DNA of 64,000 nt from Pterois miles (taxonomy: Eukaryota; Chordata; Actinopteri; Perciformes; Scorpaenidae). Of the stretch, positions 15,701 through 24,856 are shown piece by piece (positions within the stretch are counted from its first letter, which is position 1; each line of letters starts with the position of its first letter). The notes below the pieces were generated by a model. The model worked only from the letters and a program-made list of their open reading frames with translations. It searched no databases and was not told where the DNA came from. The stretch is from the NCBI GenBank assembly GCA_947000775.1, contig CAMQGK010000171.1:546001-610000 (forward strand), read 5' to 3'. A program made the position numbers and the translations under genes.

Positions 15701-18700
15701 TTTAATGAATAGAGAAAAAAAAAAAAAATGTCATTGGAAAATTTTACAAAAAAACCTCATAGTATAGTATGTCGAAATTTTTCGATGAAAATGTCAAATT
15801 TTTTTGATGTGGAAAACATTGTGAAAACGTTCGTATTATAGCATATAAAATGAATCTATGGTGGAAAAAAGTAATTTTATCGAATGTTTAAAAATTTTAC
15901 AAAAAAAATGTCATAGTATAGTATGTCGAAAATTTTACGAAATACACCTCAAATTTTTGTATGTTGAAAAAAGTTATGAAAATGGTGATATTATAGCATG
16001 TAAAATGATTCTATGGTGGAAAAAAATCATTTCCTGAAATGTTGGAAAATTTTACAAAAAATCCGTCATAGTATAGTATGTCTAAATTTTTTGATGAAAA
16101 CATCAAATTTTTTTGATGTTCAAAAAAATCATGAAAAAAGTAGTATTATAGCATCTAAGATGATTCTTCGATAGAAAAAAGTCATTTCGAGAAATGTTGG
16201 AAAATTTTACAAAAAAAAGTCATAGTATAGTATGTCGAAATTTTTCGATGAAAACATCAAATTCTTTTGATGTTGAAAAAAATCATGAAAACAGTAGCAT
16301 TATAGCATGTAAGATGATTCTTCGATAGAAAAAAGTCATTTCGTGAAATGTTGGAAAATTTTACGAAAAAAAATGGCAGGTATTTTTTCAATGAAAACGT
16401 CAAATGTTTTTGATGTTGAAAAAAAGTCTTGAAAACAGTAGTATTATACCATGTAAAATGATTCTATGATGGAAAAAGTCATTTCGTGAAATGTTGGAAA
16501 ATTTTTCCAAAAAAAAAGTCATAGTATTGTATGATGAATTTTTTTGACGAAAACGTTCAATTTTTTTGATATTGAAACAAATCATAAAAACGGTCGTGTT
16601 ATAGCATGTAAAATGATTGTATGGAGGAAAAAACAGTCATTTTCGTGAAATGTTGGAAAATTTTTCAAAAAAAAAACGTCATAGTATAGTATGATTTTTC
16701 GATGAGATTTTGTGTTGGATTTCAAAAAAACGTCTAGTATAGTATGTCGAAAACTTTAGGAAATACCCTCAATTTTTTTGATATAGAAACAAATCATAAA
16801 AACGGTCGTATTATAGCATATAAAATTATCCTATAGTGGAAAAAAAATCATTTCCTGAAATGTTGGAAAATTTTACAAAAAAAACGTCATAGTATAGTAT
16901 GTTGAAATTTTTCGATGAAAACGTCAAATTTTTTTGATGGTGAAAAAAATCATGAAAACAGTAGTGTTATAGCATGTAAGATGATTCTATGATAGAAAAA
17001 AAGTCATTTTTTCGATTTGAAAGATAAAAAAAATGTTGAAAAATTTTACAAAAAAAAGTCATAGTATAGAATGTCGAAATTTTTCGATGAAAATGTCAAA
17101 TTCTTTTGATGTTGAAAAAAAAAAAAAAAAAAGAAATTTTACATTGGGAAAAATTTTGAAATGTGGAAAATTTTACGCAAAAAAAAAAAAAATGACTTCA
17201 AATTTTTGTATGATGAAAAAAATCATGAAAACAGTCATATTATAGCATGTAAATTGATTCTATGGTGGAAAACAGTCATTTTATCGAATGTTTAAAAATT
17301 TTAAAAAAAAATGTCATAGTATAGTATGTCGAAAATTTTCCGAAATACACCTCAAATTTTTGTATGTTGAAAAAATCATGAAAACGGTCGTATTATAGCA
17401 TATAAAATGATTCTATGGTGGACAAAAGTCATTTCGTGTAATGTTGGAAAATTTTACAAAAAAAACGTCATAGTATAGTATGTCGAAATTTTTCGATGAA
17501 AATGTCAAATTTTTTTGATGTTGAAAAAAATCGTAAAAACGGTCATATTATAGCATATAAAATGATTCTATGGTGGAAAAAAGTAATTTTATCGAATGTT
17601 TAAAAATTTTACAAAAAAAATGTCATTGTATAGTATGTCGAAAATTTTGCGAATTACACCTCAAATTTTTGTATGTTGAAAAAAGTTATGAAAACGGTGA
17701 TATTATAGCATGTAAAATGATTCTATGGTGGAAAACAGTCATTTTATCGAATGTTTAAAAATTTAAAAAAAAAAAAAATGTCATAGTATAGTATGTCGAA
17801 ATTTTTTGATGAAAACACCTCAAATTTTTTTGATGTTCAAAAAAATCATGAAAACAGTAGTATTATAGCATGTAAGATGATTCTTCGATAGAAAAAAGTC
17901 ATTTCGTGAAATGTTGGAAAATTTTACAAAGAAAAAATGGCATGTCGAAAATTTTTCGCTGAAACACGTCAAATTTTTTTTGATGTTGAAAAAAATCATG
18001 AAAACAATAGTGTTATAGCATGTAAAATGATTCTATGGTGGAAAAAAGTCATTTTGTGAAATGTTGGAAAATTTTACAAAAAAAAGTCATAGTATAGTAT
18101 GTCAAAAATTTTAGGAAATACACCTCAAATTTTTGTATGTTGAAAAAAATCATGAAAACAGTCATATTAGAGCATGTAAAATGATTCTATGGTGGAAAAA
18201 AGTCATTTTATGGAATGTTTAAAGATTTTACAAAAAAAATGTCATAGTATAGTATGTCGAAAATTTGGAATTACACCTAAAATTTTTGTATGTTGAAAAA
18301 ATTATGAAATTTTTTCTTGGTGGAAAAAGTAGTTATGAAAGGGGGAAAATTTAAAAAAAAGGGGGGGGATTTTTGGTACACCTCAAATTTTTGTATGTTG
18401 AAAAAAGTTACGAAAATAGTGATATTATAGCATGTAAAATGATTCTATGGTGGAAAAAAATCATTTCCTGAAATGTTGGAAAATTTTACAAAAAAAAGTC
18501 ATAGTATAGTATGTCGAAATTTTTCAATGAAAACGTCAAATTTTTTTGATATTGAAACAAATCATAAAAATGGTCGTGTTATAGCATATAAAATGATTCT
18601 ATGGTGGAAAAAAGTCATTTTATCGAATGTTTAAAAATTTTACAAAAAATTGTCAGTATAGTATGTCAAAAAAAGTCATAGTATAGTATGTCGAAAAATT

Positions 18701-21700
18701 TCATGAAAGTCATCTCATAGCATGTCAAAAAAAGTCAGTATATTATGTGTAGAAATTTCATGAAAAAAGTCGTATTATAGTACATCGAAAATATTCAAGA
18801 AAAAAGTCATAGTATAGCATGTCGTGAAATTTCACGAAAAAGTCATATTATAGTACGTTGAAAATTTTCAAGAAAAAAGACAGTATAGTATGTAGAGAAG
18901 TTTTGTGAAAAAAGTCATAGTATAGTATGTCAAAAAAAGTCATAGTATAGTATGTTGAGAAAGGTAATAGTATAGTATGTCGCTATCAGTCATAGTATAG
19001 TATGTCGAAAAATTTTGTGAAAAAAGTCATAGTATTCTATGTGGAGGAATTTCATGAAAAAAGTCACAGTATAGTATGTCGAAAATTTTCAGGAAAAACG
19101 TCATAGTCTAGTACGGCGACTCAAGTAATAGTATAGTATGTTGAGAAATTTCATGAAAAAAGTCATACTATAGTATGTCTAAAAGTTTCATGAAAAAAGT
19201 TGTAAGATAGTATGTCAAAAAAAGTCATAGAGTATGTCGAAAAATTTCATGAAAAAAGTCATATTATAGTACGTCGAATATTTTCAGGAAAAAAGTCATA
19301 GTATATTATGTAGAAAAACTTCATGACAAAAGTAATAGTATAGTATGTTGCTATCAGTCATAGTATATAGTATGTCGAAAAAATTTGATTAAGTCATATT
19401 ATAGTATGTCGAAAATTTTCAAGAAAAAAGTCATAGTACGTCAAAAATTTTCAAGAAAAACTCATAGTATAGTATGTCAAAAAATTTCCTGAAAAAAGTC
19501 AGTATAGCATGTCGAAAATTTTCATGAAAAAGATCATAGTATAGTATGACGACAAAAGTAATAGTATAATATGTCGCTATCAATCATAGCACAGTATGTC
19601 AAAAACTTTTGTGAAAAAAGTCATAGTATACTATGTGGAGGAATTTCATGAAAAAAGTCATAGTTTAGTATATCAGGGGAAAAAAAGCTATACTATACTA
19701 TGTCCGAAAAAAATTTGTAATATAGTATGTCCAATAAAAAATCGTAGTAACACATGGTAAAAAAAAAATCATAGTATCATATGTCGGAAAAAAGGCCATA
19801 GTATCGTATGATGAAAAAAAGTCACAGTATAGTATTTTGAAAAAAGACATAGTATGTCGAAAAAGTATTTTTAAAAGTCATAGTATAGTATGTCAGGGAA
19901 TAAAAGCCATACTATACTATGTCGTAAAAAAATCTAACATAGTATGTCCAATAAAAAAATCATATGTTGAAAAAAAGTCATAATGTAGCATGTTGAAAAA
20001 AGACATATGTCAAAAAAATGTCATAATATAGTATGCTAAAAAAAGTCAAAGTATACTATGTTAGAAAAGTTCATCGTATAGTATGTTGAAAAAAGTCATA
20101 GTATAGTATTGTCGACATCCATCATAGTATAGCATGTCGAAAAAAGCTATAGTATAGTATGTTGAAAAAATGTCATATAGTATGTTGAAAAAAGTAATAG
20201 TATACTATGTTAAAAAAGTTCATAGTATAGTATGTTGAAAAAACACAATCGCATAGTACATTGAAAAAGTCATAGTATAGTATGTCAAAAAAGTCATAGT
20301 ATAGCATCTCGGGAAAAAAACATTGTCAAGTATGTCAGAAAAAAATGCATTATCATTTGTTGGAGCAAAAAGTCATGGTATTGTATGTCTAAAAAAATGC
20401 CATTGTATGTGTCAAAAAAGTATAGCAGTATGTCAATAAAAGTCCGAGTGTAGTATGTTGAAAATAAGTCATAGTGTAGTATGTTGAAAAAAAAGTCATA
20501 GTATATTATGTTGATTTTTTTTTTTTTTAAAGTAATAGTATAGTGTGTCAGGGAAAAGAAGCCATACTATACTGTGTCAGAAAATAAGCTGTAACATAGT
20601 ATGTCCAATAAAAAGTCATAGTATAGCATGTTAAAAAAAAAAAAGTCATAGCGTAATATGCCGGAAAAAATGTCATAGTATCATATGTCGGAACAAAAGG
20701 CCATAGTATCGTATGATGAAAAAAAGTCACAGTATAGTATTTTGAAAAAAGACATAGTATGTCGAAAAAGTATTTTTAAAAGTCATAGTATAGTATGTCA
20801 GGGAATAAAAGCCATACTATACTATGTCGGAAAAAAATCTAACATAGTATGTCCAATAAAAAAATCATAGTATAATTTGTCGGAAAAAAATGTCATAGTA
20901 TCATATGTCTGAACAAAATGTCAGTGTATAGTATTTTGAATTGAATTGTATAGTACGTTGAAAAAAGCCTTAGTATAGTATTGTTGATATCCGTCATAAT
21001 ATAGCATGTCGAAAAAAGTCGTAGTATAGTATGTTAAAAAACTTCATAGTATAGTATGTTGAAAAAAATGCAATCGTATGCTACGTTGAAAAAAGTCATA
21101 GTATAGTATTATCGAAAAAAGTCACAGTATAATATGTCAATAAATGTTATGGTATAGTTATTCGAACAAAAAAGTCATAATATACCATGTCGGAAAAAAA
21201 TCACAGTGTAGTATGTCAGAAAAAAAAGTCATATTATCATATGTTGGAACAAAAAGCCATATTATAGTATATCTAAAAACATGCCATTGTATAATGTGTT
21301 GAAAAAGTGTCCTAGTATAGTATATTAATAAAAGTCTTAGTGTGGTATGTCGAGAAAAAAAAAGTTATAGTATATTATGTTCAAAAAGTTTTTTAAAAAT
21401 TATAGTATAGTATGTCAGGTAAAAAAGCCATACTATACTATGTTGGGGAAAAAAAGCTGTAACATAGTATGTCCAATAAAACGTCGTAGTATAGCATGTC
21501 AAAAAAAAAATCATAGTATAATATGTCGGAGCAAAAAGCCATGTTATAGTATGTTTAAAAAAAAAAGTCATAGTGTAGACTCATTGTATAGTAGTAGTAC
21601 AGTCATAGCGTAATATGTTGTCATAGCGTAGTATGTTTAAAAAATATAGCATAGTTTGTCGAAAAAAGTCATATTATAGTATGTTGAACAAAAGCCATTG

Positions 21701-22949
21701 TCAAAAAACAAGTCATGGCATAGTGGGATTCAAAAAGCCATTGTTGAAAGAAAATGTCAAAAGTACGTCAAAAAAGAAATCATAGCATAGTATGCCAAAA
21801 AAAAGCCATTGTATAGTTTGCTGAAAAAATATTCATAGTATAGTATGTCGAAAAAAAGTCGGAGTATAGTATGTTGGAAAAAAGTCTGAGTATAGTATGT
21901 TGAAAAAAAAAAAACCTTGGTATAGTTTGTCAAAAAAAAGTCATAGCATAGTTTGTTGAAAATGTTATTGGAAAAAGTCATAGTATAGTATGTTGAAGAA
22001 AAGTCATAATACAGCATTTCAAAAAAATCGTATGTCATGCCATGGAATAGTTTGGCAAAAAAATGTTATACTATAGTGTGTCCATAAATTCCTAGTTTTG
22101 TATGTCGAAAAAAGCCAGTATATAGTATAGTATGTCGAAAACATGTCATCGTATAGCATGTCAAACAAAAAGCCACACTATAGTTTCCTGAAAAATTGTC
22201 AGAGTATTGTATGCCAAAAAAAATTCATAGTGTAGTATGTCGGAAAAAAACACCATAGCATTGTGTGTCATAGTAGTATGTAAAAAAAAAAAAAAAAAAA
22301 GATTTTTATAAAGTCGTAGTATAGTATATTGATTAAAAAAAAAAGTCAATGTCAAAAAAAGTCGTATAGTATATTGATAAAAAAAAGTATGTGGAAAAAA
22401 TGTTATAATATGTCGATAAAAAGTCAGTATTTTGAATAAAAAGGTCATATGTCAATAAAAGTTGTTGAATGTTGAAAAGTCACAGTATAGTTTGGCATAG
22501 CATAGTACCTCAAATGTCACGACAAAGAAGTCATAGTACAATATTTTGGAGAATGTCATGAAAAAACGGCATTATATAGTATGTTGAAAACCATCATGGA
22601 AAAAAGTTAAAGTATAGTATGTCAAAATATATCGACAAGTCATAGTATGATATGCTGAAAACTGTCATAGTTAAAAAGTAGTGTCTGGTTCATTTGGCTC
22701 TTTAACTTCCTCCCTAGGTGTGGCGACCCTCTGTCTGGTGCCCCGACCCTGACCCAAGCCCGCCACAGAGCTCACCTGCAGCAGTGTTTTGCAGCCCTGG
22801 CTCAGTACCACCGGTATCGCGACATCGACCTCGCTCTGGCAGCTGAGGGTGTCCGGTTGGCTCTCACGAGCCTGGGCCGGATCACTGGACGTGTCGGGGC
22901 AGAGGAGATCCTGGATATCATCTTCAAAGACTTCTGCATTGGAAAATAG
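775..22949 (+). CDS. gtpbp3: GTPBP3, mitochondrial tRNA modification GTPase (3' part, 4 exons)
   Basis: Exons 775-940, 2927-3057, 3521-3695 and 22718-22949 (stop 22947-22949). All junctions are GT-AG and the phases join exactly. The family (bacterial MnmE/TrmE) works with MTO1 to install taurinomethyluridine at position 34 of mitochondrial tRNAs. Visible motifs: PAAIVSPIAGTTRDVVDT (G2 plus the MnmE switch region), LLSDTAGLRE (G3), VVLNKGDLLD (G4, NKxD), SCHTNEGL (G5 region). The last exon gives the C-terminal helical domain ending in EEILDIIFKDFCIGK, the diagnostic MnmE C-terminus whose Cys is essential in the bacterial enzyme. About 234 C-terminal residues of a usual 490 or so are present. 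The N-terminal TrmE-N domain, mitochondrial targeting signal and G1 lie upstream of the window. The last intron is 19,022 bp and is filled by satellite DNA, far longer than the other introns here. Identity is near certain. Confidence 0.96.
941..2926 (+). other. GTPBP3 intron between the G3 and linker exons
   Basis: Donor AAAG|GTAGGC at 940/941 and acceptor ttttttccag ending at 2926. It holds short, unsupported open frames only. A piece at about 2545-2620 resembles a teleost dispersed repeat also seen near 27.8-28.1 kb. The stretch at about 2218-2345 has a tRNA-A-box-like start (tggctcagtagg) and could be a decayed SINE, but no B box is convincing. Confidence 0.5.
3730..5270 (+). repeat. Satellite zone A: degenerate short-motif array
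   Basis: Imperfect tandem copies of a roughly 20-30-bp motif, GTCATAGTATAGTATGTYGA followed by an A-run, with many point changes and length changes. It starts shortly after the exon ending at 3695. Spacing is irregular and copies are diverged, as expected of an old array edge. Base composition is very AT-rich. Confidence 0.9.
11575..12290 (+). repeat. Segmental duplication inside the satellite, copy 1
   Basis: Corresponds to 14676-15391 with a constant offset of 3101 bp, checked at ttttgaaatagaaac (11581/14682), tcaaatatttg (11725/14826), cccgtcatagtacag (11989/15090) and the rare variant tagtataggatg (12151/15252). The identical offset and the shared private variant show duplication of a multi-unit block after the units had diverged. 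An earlier, less exact relative of part of it lies at about 8870-9200. Confidence 0.85.
14676..15391 (+). repeat. Segmental duplication inside the satellite, copy 2
   Basis: Partner of 11575-12290. Similarity continues downstream but with a changed offset: 2981 bp at atggaggaaaagtga (12531/15512). One copy has therefore gained or lost about one unit since the duplication. This is the behaviour expected of unequal exchange in a tandem array. Confidence 0.83.
19768..19930 (+). repeat. 905-bp-offset duplicated block in zone C, copy 1
   Basis: From catagtatcatatgtcgg through gtatcgtatgatg (19801) to catactatactatgtcg. It recurs at 20673-20835 with an offset of 905 bp and almost no differences. 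It includes a fold-back: CATAGTATAGTATG at 19879-19892 pairs with CATACTATACTATG at 19908-19921 across a 15-nt loop, a perfect 14-bp stem. Confidence 0.85.
20673..20835 (+). repeat. 905-bp-offset duplicated block in zone C, copy 2
   Basis: Same block as 19768-19930, including the 14-bp-stem fold-back (stem starts at 20784 and 20813). Related, less exact fold-backs occur near 20540-20575 and 21403-21442. Confidence 0.85.
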
Positions 22950-24163
22950 TCAGATGAGTATCAGCAAAAACATGAAATACATGTAACATTAGTCTGCTCC
23001 GAGAGGAAGAGGCATTCTTGTTTGGTCCCAGACTATCAGTAAAGAAAACGAGATGAAAAGGGCATTGCCCCGGCATTAGGCCAGGTTTTGAGGCACAGCA
23101 AGACAAAAAGAATAAAATTCATGTTCTTGGCTGCAGGGTCACTCTACTCCCAAGACAGGGAAATCTTTGTTTTCTGTTGATGCTGTTCAATAGACTGAAA
23201 TAGTTTTAACTTGATGACAGGTGCCTCAGAGGCCCCGTGTGCAGGACAAGTGTTTGGCAAGTCTTGAGTCATAATTTAAAAATAGCTTCTCACAGCCTTT
23301 GACTGGTGAACAGTGGGCTCTTGGGTCGCAACATAACAGCCAAACTCATTTAAAATATAGCCAGCTGTGGACTTCTGCAAGGTCACAGACTCAATGTTTG
23401 GATGTTTACTCATGCTGCTGGAAAATGAAGATTTTGTTTTTACATTTTTATTAAATGTCTCCTGTGCTTGTATGTATTAGATAAAGGACGATTTGTTTTT
23501 ATTTTTTCATAATACTCATCACATGAAATACGTATTACTGTACCTGTTCTTACAAAGACTGAATTGGTGAGGTGAGCTGCCATGGCATCCAGTACAAGTA
23601 CAGAAAGGCTCTGATTTATTCCAAGACATTATAAGTCCACCTCAGGCCATAAGGCACATAATATACAGTAAGTCAAGTCAAGAGTGACCCAGCTCCCCTC
23701 TCTGCTCTGTGGGAAAGGGACGTTTTTGGAGGCGATGCCCTTTGTACCCTTTGTTCCCTTGTCAATCTGGCCTCCATCAAATATTTATGTTTCCTTGTTG
23801 AACTCCTCACCCTTCTTCCCCAGTTGGTTTCTTTTCTCCCAGTCTCTGACGACATTTGCCCTGCTGTACACCAGCATAATTGCCCGTCTCATTCCCTTTT
23901 TGTCTCTGCTACCTGACCTTTCCTCTTTCCGCACTGCCCTGTCAGCCTTTTTGTCCTCTTTTATGTTCACCCTGATTAATTACCACATGGGGAGGGGAGC
24001 TAAAAACGAGACATGCTGTCATACAAATTAGTGGTAGTAAATTTTGCAGCCTGGTTTGTCTTTGAAAATATGTTCAATGGAGCTAGAAAAAAAAAGCCAG
24101 AGGATCATCAAAGTCAGGTTTCATCCTCTAGAGAAAATAGATTTCATGGCAGTCCATGTAATA
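22950..24163 (+). other. GTPBP3 3' UTR and spacer, no gene seen
   Basis: After the stop there is ordinary AT-rich sequence. Open frames on both strands at 23673-24031 are low-complexity, lack recognisable family features and have no clear splice context, so they are left out. Confidence 0.5.
23111..23116 (+). terminator. Candidate GTPBP3 polyadenylation signal
   Basis: AATAAA 162 bp after the GTPBP3 stop codon, the first such hexamer downstream. Inferred from position only. Confidence 0.45.
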
Positions 24164-24856
24164 CACTGCTCAAAAAATTTAAGGAAACACTTAATCATCT
24201 CAGTATAACACCAAGTCAGTTAAACTTCAGGGACATCAATCTGTCCATTTAGGAAGCACAAGTGATTGCGAAATTCTTTCACCTGCTTTGGTGCAAATGA
24301 AAGCGACAAGAGGTGCATTGGAGAGGCAACAGCTAGATAATCCCCATAAAGGGAATGGTTTTACTTGTGGTGACCACAGACAGTTGCTCTCTCCGGATCC
24401 TTCCTGACCGACTCTTCTCTAGTTTAGCATCCAGGCAGCTACTGTCCTTGTCACTACTTAGCATAGCATTAGGTAGTAACAGACTCCATGAGAGTGGCAT
24501 GAGGGCTTGACGTCCTCAAATGGGACCTGTGCTCACAGCCCAGCACCACGCAGTTCAATTGGCATTCGCCAGAGAACACCAGCTTTGTCAGGTCCGCCAC
24601 TGGCACCAAACCGGTCACGTTGGATGATGTTACAGGCAGTATAACGTTCACCATGACATGTCAAGACGTCTTTCACGCGGTCAGTGTGAACCTGCTCTCA
24701 TCTGTGACGAGAACGGGGCGCCAATGGCGGACCTGCCAATTCTTGATGGGCACTTTCACTTGCATCAAAGCAGGTGAAAGTGATTCACAATCACTTGTGC
24801 TTCCTAACTGGACAGATTGATATCTGAGGTTTAACTGACTTGGTGTTATACTGGGA
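24164..24856. mobile_element. Nonautonomous fold-back DNA transposon, copy 1 (3' end decayed)
   Basis: Begins CACTGCTCAAAAAATTTAAG, a terminal sequence shared with the element at 31015-31970. About 100-bp internal arms are inverted: 24183-24303 (cagtataacaccaagtcagtt to cacctgctttg) matches the reverse complement of 24749-24856 (gcaaagcaggtg-type to acttggtgttatactg). The outermost 3' terminal repeat is missing or decayed. The middle shares with the other copy words such as gtgctgggctgtgagcacag (inverse orientation) and ggcggatctgccaattc. A short - strand frame, VTSSNVTGL-like, is also shared but no transposase domain is recognisable. Confidence 0.75.

Larger units (their letters stand above)
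5271..18655 (+). repeat. Satellite zone B: composite units of about 150 bp, homogenised core
   Basis: The short motif is embedded here in a longer unit of about 150-155 bp. Example: successive GTCATAGTATAGTATGTCG starts at about 7302 and 7456. In order the unit reads: GTCATAGTATAGTATGTCG, ATTTTTCGATGAAAACGTC, TTTTTTTGATGTTGAAAA, ATCATGAAAACAGTAGT, TTATAGCATGTAAAATGATT, CTATGGTGGAAAA, GTCATTTCGTGAAATGTTGG, AAAATTTTACAAAAAA. A second subtype replaces the second block with TTTTACGAAATACACCTC and a third starts TGGCAGGAATTTTTC. Subtypes alternate irregularly, giving higher-order organisation. Roughly 85-90 units fit in 13.4 kb. The open frames inside are by-products of stop-poor periods, not genes. 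Confidence 0.93.
18656..22685 (+). repeat. Satellite zone C: degenerate array with inverted motif pairs
   Basis: Return to short, decayed copies of GTCATAGTATAGTATGTC plus A-runs, now mixed with the reverse-complement word CATACTATACTATG, so that many adjacent motifs can fold back. It ends about 30 bp before the acceptor of the last GTPBP3 exon at 22717. It contains a near-perfect duplicated block with a 905-bp offset (entered separately). Confidence 0.9.

Noticed and set aside
5354..17758. Dozens of 60-115-codon open frames on both strands of the array (e.g. MTFFHHRIILHAI-like on the - strand)
   Set aside because: They repeat with the satellite period, are Phe/Lys/Ile-rich translations of AT-rich units, and start and stop with unit subtypes. 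No independent coding sign.
5271..18655. Regularly spaced repeats resembling a CRISPR array
   Set aside because: Units are contiguous and composite with no unique spacers, in a vertebrate intron. This is satellite DNA.
23673..24031. Overlapping open frames of 60-115 codons on both strands after GTPBP3
   Set aside because: Low-complexity, hydrophobic/Ser-rich, mutually antisense, no recognised domain or splice context.
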